Shown one piece after another: positions 1 through 9,178 of a DNA stretch of 64,000 nucleotides. Position 1 is the stretch's first letter, and the number at the start of each line of letters is the position of its first letter. A program made the position numbers and the translations under genes. This DNA is from Macrotis lagotis (taxonomy: Eukaryota; Chordata; Mammalia; Peramelemorphia; Peramelidae): contig NC_133658.1 of assembly GCF_037893015.1 (NCBI RefSeq), forward strand, positions 250,672,518 through 250,736,517, written 5' to 3'. The notes below the pieces were generated by a model, which saw nothing but the letters and a program-made list of their open reading frames with translations, was not told where the DNA came from and searched no databases.

Positions 1-51
1 CTAGCTGCTCCCCTCTCCTGACCTTTGAAATTCTCAAGGTGGGAGCAGCTA

Positions 52-425
52 GATGTGACAATGGATGGCCTGGAATCAGGAAGACCTGAGTTCAAATCTA
101 GCCTCACTCAATAGCTCTGTGATCCTGGGGAAGTCACTTCACTGTAAAAATAGGAATAATAACATCAGATACCTCCCAGGATTGTTGTTAGGAGGGCAAG
201 TCACTTTAACCTGGTTGTCTCAGTTTGCTCAACTGTAAAAATAGGAGTAATAACATCACATACCTCCCAGGATTGTTGTTAGGAGGAAAAGTCACTTCAA
301 CCTGGTTGCCTCAGTTTCTTCAACTGGAAAAATAGGGATATAACATCACCTACCTCCCAGGGTTTTGGTGAAGATCATATGAGATTATGTTTTTAGATTT
401 TTTAGCACAACTGGCACCTAGTAGT
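52..425 (+). mobile_element. MIR/CORE-SINE with an internal 91-bp tandem expansion
   Basis: The tRNA-like head (GTTCAAATC box B), the CORE (GTGATCCTGGG, AAGTCACTT) and a MIR-like end (CACAACTGGCACCTAGTAG) are visible in plus orientation. The middle, from AAGTCACTT to TTGTTAGGAGG, is present three times with a 91-bp period (GTCACTT at 133, 200 and 291). The first unit lacks about 24 bp. Such an expansion inside a SINE is unusual. Confidence 0.75.
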
Positions 426-889
426 GTCCTTCCTCCCTTCCCAAGGTCAGAGATTCCCTTCCCTTTACTTAGCATGAAAAACTACAAAATGGTCAAAGAT
501 AAGTCCTGCTTTTTTCCTCAGAGAGGATTAGGTCCTCAGGCCTTTTCCCTTACTACATGTTCTCTCACCTGATGCTGTGAATGAATAAATCACAGAGCTC
601 CCCCAAACTCTAGGGAAATAGATAAGCTGTGATTGATTCTGACAGGCCATCAAAGACCTTCCCCTCCATCACATAGTCAGCCAATTAGAACTAGTTACAG
701 AATGTCTATTCATGCTCTATGGTTTCTCTAACACACATTTCTCTTACCTGTTATCACGATTCTCCCAGAAGCAAGCTCCCTAGCATCCTCCATATGGAGA
801 GCTGAAGAAGTTGTTGGGGTCTGAGCATGTGTCAGACTCACCCCACCCCCATTACATCTGCATCATGCTAGAATTTTAAAGCCTCAAAA
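426..889. other. No recognisable feature
   Basis: Non-repetitive sequence of ordinary composition. I see no family signature and no plausible exon; the short open frame at 387-572 has no recognisable protein. Confidence 0.5.
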
Positions 890-1140
890 CAGGGAGAGAC
901 TTTAGAATATAGAAGAAAGATGTGATTGCTGGAAGGGACTTCAGAACATGGATTTTAGAGGTGTAAGGGACTCTAGGGTAAGACTTTCAGAGCTGAAAGG
1001 AATCTTAAAAATAACTAATTGAGTCTCTTCATTTTATAGTGCAAGAAACTGTAGGCAAAGAAGTGACTTACCCAAGTTCATATGGATCTGGGGCCATTTC
1101 TAGGGATCCCTGTCCAAAGTTCAGCCTACTACACCCAGAT
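890..1140 (+). mobile_element. CORE-SINE with a partly multiplied head
   Basis: Three or four degenerate units of the type GGAAGGGACTTCAGAACAT precede a SINE body. The body carries the TTCATTTTATAG, AAGAAACTG and GTGACTTACCCAAG motifs typical of this family. The head units belong to the same family as the tandem arrays at 17.35, 20.4, 25.8 and 42.9 kb. Confidence 0.6.
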
Positions 1141-1319
1141 TTTTCTTTGATCCACCAAGTCCATAAATCATAACTCTTAGTTCCATTTGTATTCTGGTTT
1201 TTAATCCCTTCTACTTTGATACCTTCCTATCCACAGATGGGTTTGCTACAGGGACTTGGACCCCATATTCACCATGAAATGGATTGCTTTATCCAAAATG
1301 AATCATATACATAAAAGGC

Positions 1320-1405
1320 ATAAGATGGTAAAAATTAGAATAGGAAGAATTGTAAATCTAATCCAACTCCCTCATTTTACAGATGGAAGAAAAAGAAATC
1401 AGCAT
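1320..1405 (+). mobile_element. CORE-SINE fragment
   Basis: AATCCAACTCCCTCATTTTA and ACAGATGGAAGAAA match the central part of the same SINE. Both ends are missing or too diverged to place. Confidence 0.5.
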
Positions 1406-1447
1406 GGAGAGGTATGGGACTAAGAGTAGGGAATAGTTGAGTTCATA

Positions 1448-1560
1448 TCAAGTCAACAAGCATTTATCTAAGTGCTATACTAAGCACTAGGAATACAAAA
1501 ATAATTTTAAAAGCCATCAAGAAGTTTACATTCTAACAGGGGAAGACAACATATATTTTT
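1448..1560 (+). repeat. Unclassified ancient interspersed repeat
   Basis: The order of motifs (AAGCATTTATCTAAGTGCTA, then ACTAAGCACTAGGAATACAA, then AAGTTTACATTCTAACAGGG, then GAAGACAACA) also occurs at 18.87, 23.11, 29.54 and 62.56 kb, so this is a family. Partial copies are at 3.86 and 61.42 kb. I cannot give its class with confidence. Confidence 0.55.
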
Positions 1561-1599
1561 TTAAAAGCTATAAAGGAAGAGAAGAACATAAGGGAGCAA

Positions 1600-1930
1600 G
1601 CTAGAAAAAAGGAGTCAGGAGTAGTCTCCAGAGGGGAATTAAGGAGTAAATATGCATGACCTGGGTATTTTCCTTAAAACGGAGATTCCAGGGGGAAATG
1701 ACCAATTAAAGGAAAGGGCAACAGGGTCAATATGACCTTCCAGGTTGAGAAGACAGCTGGAACAGTGATCTTCTAGGGATGAAAAGGTTTCTGGGTCATG
1801 GTGAGAAAAGAAGTCCAAAGAGACAGAAGTAGAGCCCAGAAGGGAATAAAGAGATGAACAGATAGATCTGGGTACTTTCCTTAAAATGGAAGCTCTAGGA
1901 GAAACCGCCTAATCAGAAGAGTGGGTTCCA
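1600..1930. repeat. Diverged direct duplication, spacing about 205 bp
   Basis: The block starting ACCTGGGTATTTTCCTTAAA near 1660 recurs near 1865 as ATCTGGGTACTTTCCTTAAA. Similarity continues for about 60 bp. The segment probably belongs to the ancient repeat that begins at 1448. Confidence 0.5.
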
Positions 1931-1964
1931 AACCCCTATATAACTATGGGGACATCACATGATC

Positions 1965-2049
1965 TCCATAAATCTTAAATTTCCTTATCTGTAAAGTGAG
2001 GGGTTGAATTTGATAACCCCTAAGGTCTTCTGGCTCTATAATCCTATGA
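1965..2049 (+). mobile_element. MIR-type 3' fragment
   Basis: AATTTCCTTATCTGTAAAGT, then GGGGTTGAATTTGATAACCC and AAGGTCTTCTGGCTCTATAA follow the order of a MIR/CORE-SINE 3' half in plus orientation. Confidence 0.55.
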
Positions 2050-2372
2050 GAAACTGAGTCTCCAGGAGAAGGCAATTTGTCCAAGCTCACACATATAGTG
2101 ATGTCAAAGTAAAGATTCTGAATCTTTTCCAAGGAGTCCCTCTTAACTAGGATTCAATCTCAAGTCCTCTGACTCTCATCTGATGTTCTTTCCAGTGTAC
2201 TTACACTGCCTCCCTCTCCTCTCTAGCTAAGTAACTGAAACACATTCTCACCTGTAAATATACATGAGGTACAGATGCTTGGTCTTGAGCCAATTTAACC
2301 GCATACATCTTGGGCTTTCTTTATCCAAGCCCTGACAGAGTTGATAGAAATAGTGTTCAAAAAGTAAATGTT
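2050..2372. repeat. Dispersed duplication, copy A
   Basis: This segment aligns with 6175-6497 over nearly its full length. Shared landmarks are CCAAGCTCA, CTTGACTAGGAT-type, GTCCTCTG, CTCTCTAGCT, GCTTGGTCTTGAG, TTCTTTATCCAAGCCCTGAC and TTGATAGAAA. Its left part is SINE-derived (minus orientation). The right part (2215-2372) is not any repeat I know. It is either an old local duplication or an unnamed interspersed repeat. Confidence 0.7.
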
Positions 2373-2900
2373 CTTCATGAAGGAGCATTTTTTCTAGAGA
2401 TGTTTAAAGGAATTTCTACCCACTCCCCAGAATGAACTCCTCTTTCATCTCCATATCCTTGCAATAAATTATTGGGAGTGCCGATAAGGGGATAAATCTT
2501 AGAAGGTTTTCAGACAGCACCTTCTTCCAAGGACCTGCCATTCACCAGACTGCCCTCTGAATTGGAGAAATGTTCCAGCATTCAGAGCTGGTTTGATTTG
2601 ATTTTTTTTACTACTTTCACAAAGCCTGGGTCAGACTGTAGAGCCAGGTGGGAAAAGAGATAAGGCCTTTGCAAAGAGATCCATCCACCTTACAAAACCA
2701 ACTGGTATACCAGAGGGTCATTCAGGTGGAAACCCCAGGTAAGCCAAAACTTTTATTTTACAGAGTTTCAAAGAGTATCATTATTGAGAAGAGAATACCT
2801 CATCCCTGTGACCAGTAGTGCCAGGAGGTAGCCAGTCCCTCAATTTTTCCATCTGTTTGATGGACAGGACACTTGGCATGATTATAACTGTAGCACATTT
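2373..2900. other. Unassigned single-copy-like sequence
   Basis: No repeat signature or plausible coding frame seen. It lies between duplication copy A and the 7SL pseudogene. Confidence 0.5.
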
Positions 2901-2919
2901 TCTAAAAATAATTTTTTGA

Positions 2920-3226
2920 GAAGTAGGAGACATAGCTTCCCCATCATGCCCAGGAAGTGTAGTAGATACTCACAGATCTGATCTCACTTACTAATCATCA
3001 CAGAGTTCTGACCTAGTCCATTTCCAACCTAGGCTGGTTTACCCTTTCTTAAGCACCTCGGTGACCCTTCTCCTACTCCCAGAGGCTCATCATATTGGTT
3101 CCCTATTTAGTTCAATCATCTTTGATTGTCTTACCACACTCAGCTCAAACTCCTAAAATTCAAGCTACTCAAACCTCAACCTCTCCAGAAACAGAGACTA
3201 TAAGTGTGGGCCACCAAACCTGACTG
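2920..3226 (-). pseudogene. RN7SL: 7SL RNA (signal recognition particle RNA) retropseudogene, full length
   Basis: Read on the minus strand, the segment follows 7SL RNA from end to end. The Alu domain start is seen (GGTTTGGTGGCCCACACTTA for GCGCGGTGGCGCGTGCCTG, then GAGAGGTTGAGG). The S domain follows (ACCAATATGATGAG, TAAACCAGCCTAGGTTGGAA, ACTAGGTCAGAACTC, GATGATTAGTA). The closing Alu part is present (CTGTGAGTATCTACTACACT, CCTGGGCATGATGGGGAAGC). The length of about 307 bp compares with about 300 nt for 7SL. An A-rich stretch follows its 3' end (2896-2919 on the plus strand as T/A-rich), as expected for an LINE-mobilised copy. There are many substitutions spread along it, so it is old and very unlikely to be transcribed from its own promoter. 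Unlike primate Alu it keeps the S domain, so it is a 7SL copy and not an Alu-type SINE. Confidence 0.88.
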
Positions 3227-3329
3227 GAGTCCCACCATTCCTTTTTTTTTCTTTTTTAAGTAAAATACAAGCAGGTGGGAACAAAGTTTAGATTATTTAT
3301 GTGTTCTGTATCACATTTTTCCATCCAGA

Positions 3330-3575
3330 CTCTTGTTTATGGGTACTCCAAGAAGTCTTTCTCAATTCCTTTGATTTTTAGTACTTCCTTTCTTTTCCCC
3401 AATTTATAACATATCTAAGTTATCTGCTTATATTTATACACTCACACACATATACATGCACCAGTAGAATGTAAGCTCCTTAGGGACAGGGACTGTCTTT
3501 CATTCTGTCTTTGTATCCCCAACACTTAGAAGGGGCCCTGCCTAGTATGGATGTTTAATTTGCTTATCAGATTGG
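3330..3575 (+). mobile_element. L2 LINE 3' end
   Basis: GAATGTAAGCTCCTTAGGGA, CAGGGACTGTCTTTC, TTTGTATCCCCAACACTTAG and CTAGTATGGATGTTTAAT are the classic L2 3'UTR terminal motifs in plus orientation. Only the 3' end is present. Confidence 0.75.
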
Positions 3576-3639
3576 TTCCACTGAGATTTATATCTATCAA
3601 TAAACATGTATTGGAATATTAACAGCTCTCATTTAACCA

Positions 3640-3835
3640 ACAGCTTTACAATTTGGAAATCTCTCTCCTTAACAACATCTCTCTGATATACTATAGATTA
3701 ATCTTGATCTCGTTTTACAAATGAGGAAAAAGACTCTCAAACAAATAAGGAGACTTACCTAAGGTCATTTTAAGTAACAGGACTCCAGGAGAACCCAGAT
3801 CTTCTGACCCTTGTCTAGTATTCCTTCCAGTCTAA
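3640..3835 (-). mobile_element. MIR fragment
   Basis: TTTTACAAATGAGGAAAAAG, ACTTACCTAAGGTCA and CCCAGATCTTCTGACCC form the reverse of the MIR CORE and head. Confidence 0.6.
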
Positions 3836-3859
3836 ATTTCACAGATCTCTGGGACCCAG

Positions 3860-3985
3860 GATTAGGAATGTGAAAGATATGAAGCTGAATAAGACACATA
3901 CTCCCTGCCCTCAGTAGCTTACAGTCTAGTGGGGGGGGGGGGGGGGAATAAGGAGCAAGTGCTTAAAAGTAAGCATTGCACAAAG
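3860..3985 (+). repeat. Ancient interspersed repeat with a 16-G run
   Basis: GACACATACTCCCTGCCCTC and AGTAGCTTACAGTCTAGTGG match the family at 1448. The usual short G run after CTAGT has grown to 16 consecutive G (3931-3946). Confidence 0.6.
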
Positions 3986-4139
3986 AAGCCTGGGAAAATG
4001 AAGTAAGAAATTTTCAAAATGTTGTAGAAATTCAGAGGAAGGAGAGATCATTGTGGGCTGGGTTCATCAAGCAAAGCTGCCCTAAGGAGGTTGGACTGGA
4101 CCTAGATTAAAGTAAGTTTGCACAATTTTTTTGCTTCCT

Positions 4140-4288
4140 ACAATATTAATAATTTCTGGAATTTACATAGTGCTTTGGGATATACAAGATATTAGATTCT
4201 TTATCTCATTTAGTCCTCAAAACAGATGAAGGGAAGAAGAGGAGGAGGTAAAGGAAGAGGAGAAGGAAAAGAAGGAGGAGGACATGAA
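4140..4288 (-). mobile_element. MIR 3' fragment followed by a purine tract
   Basis: ACATAGTGCTTTGGGATATA and CTCATTTAGTCCTCAAAACA are reversed MIR 3' motifs. From about 4226 the sequence becomes a GGA/GAA purine tract. Confidence 0.55.
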
Positions 4289-4310
4289 CAAGAATATAAT
4301 GACATTATTT

Positions 4311-4600
4311 CTTCCTTGAAGAAGACCATCTCATCAGAGAGGTGATACCATGGCAATCATGTGGATTGGATTTGAGTGAAGGGGTCCTATGCTAAGCCAT
4401 CATCCTCACTTTCTCCTCTAGAGTCATCTGGGTCCAGTGGCCAGATATGAATCAGAACAACTGAACATGGTCCTGGATGCAAGGCAATCAGGATTAAGTG
4501 ATTTGCCCAAGGTCAGTTACTAAGTGTCAAGTGTCTGAGGCTAGATTTGAACTCCTATCCTCCTGACTCTATCCACTTCACTACCTATACTGCTTAAAAT
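4311..4600 (-). mobile_element. Long CORE-SINE variant
   Basis: On the plus strand the order is tail (GAAGAAGACCATCTCATCAG), then GTGGATTGGATTTGAGTGA, then TCATCTGGGTCCAGTGGCCA, then GATATGAATCAGAACAACTG, then a reversed CORE and tRNA-like head (TTTGAACTCCTATCC). The same arrangement recurs at 24.25 and 30.91 kb, and the tail alone at 22.9 kb. Confidence 0.7.
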
Positions 4601-4818
4601 GAGGCAGGCTCTGTACTAAGCACTTTACAATTTGTATTTAATTTTATCCCTTTGACAATTCTGAAAGTTAGGTCCTATTATCATTATCCCCATTTTACAG
4701 ATGAGGAAATTGAAGTAGATTGAGATTAAATGATTTAGCCAGGGTCTCACAGCTATTAACTATCTGAGGTTGAACACTCTGGTGTTCTATTCCAATGCTC
4801 TATCACCTAGCTGTCCCT
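4601..4818 (-). mobile_element. MIR element
   Basis: TCTGTACTAAGCACTTTACA, CATTATCCCCATTTTACAGA, TGAGGAAATTGAAG and a reversed head with CTAGCTGTCC. Close to full length. Confidence 0.75.
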
Positions 4819-4847
4819 GGCTGCCCCAAAGTCAAAAAGTAAGGAAT

Positions 4848-4985
4848 AATATTTCCATTTTACAAATGAGGAAATTGAAGTTCAGAAAGTAGAAGTGACT
4901 TGCTCAAGGTCATCCAGTAAGTATATGAGAGAGCCAGGATTCCAGCACTGATCCCAACAATATACGTTGTTCAAACTCTAGAGAG
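4848..4985 (-). mobile_element. MIR fragment
   Basis: TTCCATTTTACAAATGAGGA, AGTGACTTGCTCAAGGTCAT and a reversed head remnant. Confidence 0.65.
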
Positions 4986-5440
4986 TAGCTGAAAGTCAAC
5001 TTCCTACAGTTGGAAGGAAACAGGGTCTCCAGGGGGTTGTCCTTTCTGTTTCTTTGAACCCCCAGTCAGATTGATCATGCAATGAAGGAGTGTCACTAAG
5101 ATGCCTGGACAATCTGTGTAGAGGTTCTCTCCCTTTAAGTCTCTTTGCCTTAGCCAGCAATCTGCCTTCCATGGAGTGTCCAGTATTGGGAATATTTCCA
5201 AAGTAGATATCTGGATCAGTTCAATTCAAGGGTTCTAATTAAAGTCCTGAAGAAACTGGAACTAAAAGCTCAAACTCAAGCTCTGACAAAACATCTGGTC
5301 TATACCAGTTAATTCAGTCAATCTTTCAGAGAACTGTTCCTTCTACACAATGACATGCAATTTATTAGACTTAAAATTTGGATGAAATTGAAAGGATTTA
5401 CCCGGCATTTGGTGTTGAGTAGACCTAGACAGATTGACTG
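4986..5440. other. Unassigned sequence
   Basis: No repeat signature or convincing exon. An open frame of 65 codons on the minus strand shows no recognisable protein. Confidence 0.5.
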
Positions 5441-5690
5441 TAAGAGGGCAACTAGGTAGTGCCACACCACACAGGCCTGCAATCAGGAAGACTGATTATG
5501 AGTTCAAATCTGACCTCAGACACTCACTGTATGACCCTGGGAGGGTCACTTAAAGCTGTTCACCTTAGTTTCCTCATCTGTAAACTGATTTGGAAAAGGA
5601 AATAGCAAACAACTCCAGAATCTTGGTCCAGAAAACTCAAAATTGAGTCATGAAGAGTTGAACATAACTGAACGATACCAACAAGCAAAT
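5441..5690 (+). mobile_element. MAR1-like CORE-SINE with RTE-type tail
   Basis: The head (GAGTTCAAATCTGACCTCAG), CORE (TTTCCTCATCTGTAAACTGA), GGAAAAGGAAATAGCAAAC and the tail (GAGTCATGAAGAGTTGAACA) appear in order. The tail of this family is thought to be shared with an RTE LINE that mobilised it. Confidence 0.75.
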
Positions 5691-5929
5691 CATTTAACCA
5701 TACGTTCTGTCTTCCCCTTCAAAGAAGAGATGGTGAGTCAAAAGTCAGAATTTGGTGTGAAATAATTAAAGAGAAACATTGTCATGCAAAGATTCACCTT
5801 TCACAAGAAGACACATTGCCTACTGGCAAGTTAGCTATCAGGCCTTGTTCTTTTGTTTTGAGATTATATTACTTAAATCCAAATCTTCAGGACAGAGGGA
5901 TCCCTCCTTCATCAGAGCTCAGAACCCTC

Positions 5930-6120
5930 TTTACTCCTATGCACTTGTCACATCCCACAGTATATTTCATTTATCTGTATATATGTTTTATCTGTCCCAG
6001 TTACATGTTCCAGGTAAGACATATACATGTGTGACACTCCCACTGGAGGTTAAGCTCCTCTGAGTAGGGGCCATGTCTCAGGCACCTTGGTATTTCTCTC
6101 ATCACAGACCGCAGTACAAA
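5930..6120 (+). mobile_element. L2 3' end, diverged
   Basis: GGAGGTTAAGCTCCTCTGAG, TAGGGGCCATGTCTCAG and CTTGGTATTTCTCTC follow the L2 3'UTR order, with CACTTGTCACATCCCACAGT upstream. Confidence 0.55.
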
Positions 6121-6139
6121 TTAGATATGGTAAATATCA

Positions 6140-6345
6140 TAAAAGTGGAAGGGACTTCAGAGATTATCCAATCCAACCGTTTACTTTTATTTGAATCTCT
6201 AAGAGGTTGCGATATGCCCAAGCTCATATAGCTAGTAATGACTATGGAAACATTCCAAATCTTCCCCAAGAGATTCCCCTTGACTAGGATATAAACTCAG
6301 GTCCTCTGCCTCTCAATTCAATGCTCTTTCCACTGAACCATACTG
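6140..6345 (+). mobile_element. CORE-SINE copy
   Basis: The head unit AAGTGGAAGGGACTTCAGAG, ATCCAATCCAACCG, then TGCCCAAGCTCATATAGCTA and TAAACTCAGGTCCTCTG. Its right part lies inside the duplication shared with copy A. Confidence 0.6.
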
Positions 6346-6497
6346 CCATCTTCTCTCTAGCTGAGTCAATGAAATGCATTCTTACCTGTAAAAATACAGG
6401 TACAAAAGCTTGGTCTTGAGTAACTGCATGCATCTTGGACTTTCTTTATCCAAGCCCTGACAGGGTTGATAGAAACAATGTTCAGAAAAATAAACAT
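6175..6497. repeat. Dispersed duplication, copy B
   Basis: Counterpart of 2050-2372 in the same orientation, about 4.13 kb away. It keeps ACAAAAGCTTGGTCTTGAG, TGCATCTTGGACTTTC, TTATCCAAGCCCTGACAGGG and TTGATAGAAACAATGTTCAG. Relative to copy A it lacks about 10 bp after TTGAG. Confidence 0.7.
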
Positions 6498-6734
6498 GAC
6501 TCAAAACAATGAACTTACTTGCCTAAGGTAAAGAACAAAGATGGAATTCAAGCTATGCTTTCCAACTACAAATCAAGTGGGTTTCACACTGTATCCCTCA
6601 GTCCCTAAGAGAGCAAAAATAATCAGAACTAAAAGTACTTTAGAGAGAAACCCTTCCTTTTTTCTTCAGGTTGTACTGATGTACTACTGAACAATTATTT
6701 CTGATTAGACTCAGCTTCCCACCCCAGAATTAAG

Positions 6735-7112
6735 AGTCATCTCCCTGAGTTCAAATCCAGTCTCAGACATTTAGTAGCTATACAACCCTAGGCAAGTCAC
6801 CTAATCTTGTTTGCCTCTATTTCCTCATCTGTAAACTGAACTGGAGAAGGAAATGGCAAACCACTCCAGTATCTTTCTTTTTAATTTTTTTAGGTTTTTG
6901 CAGGGCAAATGGGGTTGAGTGGCTTGCCGAAGGCCACACAGCTAGGTAATTATTAAGTGTCTGAGACAGGATTTGAACCCAGGTACTCCTGACTTCAAGG
7001 CCGGTGCTTTATCCACTACGCCACCTAGCCGCCCCACTCTAGTATCTTTCTTAAGAAAACCCCCAAATGGGTTCGACAAAAATTCAGACATGACTGAACA
7101 ACAACAACAAAG
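6735..7112 (+). mobile_element. MAR1-like SINE interrupted by a younger SINE
   Basis: GAGTTCAAATCCAGTCTCAG, CTATTTCCTCATCTGTAAAC and GGAGAAGGAAATGGCAAAC lie left of the insertion. AAGAAAACCCCCAAATGGG and ACATGACTGAACAACAACAA lie right of it. Joined across the insert, the order is that of an ordinary MAR1-like element. Confidence 0.8.
6880..7035 (-). mobile_element. WSINE1-like SINE
   Basis: Reversed copy: T-rich end, then CAAATGGGGTTGAGTGGCTT, GCCACACAGCTAGGTAATTA, GGTACTCCTGACTTCAAGG and CGCCACCTAGCCGCCCC. A 17-bp target duplication flanks it (6863-6879 and 7036-7052, one mismatch: ACTC[C/T]AGTATCTTTCTT). Confidence 0.92.
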
Positions 7113-7224
7113 AAACAAAATTAGTGAAGCAAACTAAGTGATACAATGATGGCAACTGTCAATGCATGCAACATTCTCTTCTCACAGTCCCTACCTCTCT
7201 GGTCAAAGAAGGAAGATGTGTTTA

Positions 7225-7432
7225 TGTCTGGATTCCCTATAGTGATCTTTCCCCTTATATATTATTCATCATTGTGTACATAATTCATCTGGTTCTGTTT
7301 ATTTTACTTGGCATCCATTCATACAAGTCTTTCCATTTCTCAAAATTTCTTACATTCATTATTTCTTACTATACAATAGTATTTCTTTGTAATTATATGC
7401 CATATTCTCTTCAGTCTTTCTCTTGATTTTTA
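7225..7432 (-). mobile_element. L1 3' fragment (ORF2 end)
   Basis: CTGGTTCTGTTTATTTTACT, CATCCATTCATACAAGTCTT and CAATAGTATTTC align with the end of ORF2 in the large L1 (50.26-50.40 kb). It is minus oriented and short. Confidence 0.7.
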
Positions 7433-7435
7433 TAG

Positions 7436-7565
7436 CCCCCCTCCTTTTAATAGAGGAGGAAACTGAGTCCCAGCAAGAAGTTATTTGCTTATTATAATGT
7501 CCATTATAAGTGTCAGAACTAACACTTGAATCCAGGTCTCCTGACTCCAAGTTCTTTCTATTTCA
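7436..7565 (-). mobile_element. MIR fragment
   Basis: AGAGGAGGAAACTGAGTCCC and TTGAATCCAGGTCTCCTGAC are reversed CORE and head motifs. Confidence 0.65.
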
Positions 7566-7950
7566 GTATAGCAAAGACACAACAGGAGATGAAGGTAGTA
7601 TCCAAATGAACCATCCAGGATAGAAACAAGAACCATCCAACCCAATAACAAGGCAGGATAAGAAAAGGGTCCATGACTTGCTTGAATTTGCTATAATGCA
7701 TTAGACCAGTAAGCTATGTCTAGACAAATATATATAAAGCACTAGATATTTATTAGCTATTTTGACTACTCAGTGAAGTGTGGTTGGAGCCACTGTGTCC
7801 AAGGAATCTAATAGAATGCAATAGTGTGTCCTAGGGAAACCAAACTTCATTGGAACCTTCTCTGAGAAACCTCCCCAACACTTTTGTGGTCATGGGAAGG
7901 TAGGGCTGGGGGAGGAGGAACCAAAAGCAGGTATACCTACCTGCTTTCAT
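7566..7950. other. Unassigned sequence
   Basis: No family signature and no convincing coding frame. Confidence 0.5.
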
Positions 7951-7954
7951 ATTG

Positions 7955-8562
7955 AATAGCTAAGGGTTTCTGTCAATTAGAGAATGGCTGAAGTTATGGT
8001 ATATGAATGTTATGCAGTGCTATTGCTCTGTAAGAAATCATGAACAGTCAGACTTCAGAAAAATGGAAAAACTTGCATGAACTGATGCTAAGTGAAGTGG
8101 ACAGAACCAGGAAAACATTGTACTATCGTCAACAACACTGAGAGATGATCAACTATGATGGAGGCAGCTCCTCTCAGCAGTTCAGTGATCAAGGATAATC
8201 CTGAGAGGCTTGTTTTGGAAAATGTTATCCATATCCAGAGGAAAAAACTAGAGTCTGAATGCAGAGCAAAGTATATTAGGTTCATTTTTTAAAACTTCTT
8301 TTATGGTTTTTCTTCCTTTCTCATAGTTCTAATTTTTCTTTCACAACATGACTAATGTGTAAATATGTTAAACATGATTATACATGTACAACCTATATTA
8401 TGTTGTTCACTGTTATGGGGAGGGGGATGGAGGTGAGGATGGTAGAAAAATATGGAACTCAAAAGCTTGCAAAAGCATGAATATTGAAAACTGTCTTTAC
8501 ATGTAATTGGAAAAATAATAAAATGAAAAAATAAAAAATTTAAAAAGTGAGAAAAAATAGAC
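7955..8562 (+). mobile_element. L1 3' end, 5'-truncated
   Basis: The ORF2 C-terminus is recognisable (AGAGAATGGCTGAAGTTATG; then AACTGATGCTAAGTGAAGTG, which encodes the LSEV/AKWT-type end). A 3'UTR with the CATGACTAATGTGTAAATAT motif, the GGGGAGGGGGATGGAGG purine tract and an AATAAAATG-type end follow. It represents only about the last 10% of an L1. Confidence 0.85.
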
Positions 8563-9015
8563 AAGGGTTGTATCTACCTAGGATGGCTTGGTCTTAGCAG
8601 CATACAGAGGGTGGGAGTTAGGAGTCTCTAAAGAAAGGGCCTTGTAAGCCCCCATTCCTTCCCTTTCGCCCCCTCCCCCCCCTTTCCCCATTTCTCTGCT
8701 CTGGAGCACAGACAGGGTGGAATGCACCTCTCCAGAGGTCTGTGAAATCTGGCAATCGACTGCCTCACACATGAGTGAGTGCATAGAAATGAGGCGGGTG
8801 TGGAAGCCTGGAAAATCAAGCACTGTGTTAGACGGTGCTGTTTACCTTCACTGGCCACTGAGCCAATTCCTCTGGCAACATCTGCAGGATTCTCTCAGTC
8901 AACACAAGAGCCCAAAAGCTGAGGGACCCACATCAATGCTACCCCTCTAGTATGTCAACTCCTCACAGACACCTCCTAAGGGGGCAGGGTAGGGCCTGGG
9001 GGCTAATCTTTATTG
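8563..9015. other. Repeat-poor island, GC-richer
   Basis: Single-copy-like sequence without repeat signatures, richer in G+C than its surroundings. It contains CTGGCAACATCTGCAGGA. Overlapping open frames on both strands (8578-8950) look like chance in GC-richer DNA. It could be a conserved non-coding element, but nothing proves it. Confidence 0.4.
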
Positions 9016-9017
9016 TA

Positions 9018-9178
9018 TAGAGAAGGAAGAGGAGAATGATAAGGAAAGAGAAAGAAGAGGAGAAGCAAGAAGCAAAGGAGAAAGAAAAATAAGAAATAGG
9101 AAGAGGGAAGGAGAAAGCAAAGGAGAAGGAAGAGGATTAGAGTATGAAGGAGGAAGATGAGGGAAGTGGAAGGGAATA
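9018..9178 (+). repeat. Purine-rich GA/GGAA tract
   Basis: About 160 bp almost without pyrimidines on the plus strand, built from AGGA, GAAA and GAAG units. Confidence 0.85.

Noticed and set aside
2230-2270. Splice-site-like word on the minus strand (TATTTACAG then GTGAGAATG) shared by both duplication copies
   Set aside because: 3' and 5' site words abut without an exon between them; most likely chance in a duplicated segment.
8578-8950. Three overlapping open frames of 76-81 codons
   Set aside because: GC-richer non-coding DNA gives longer chance frames; no domain seen.
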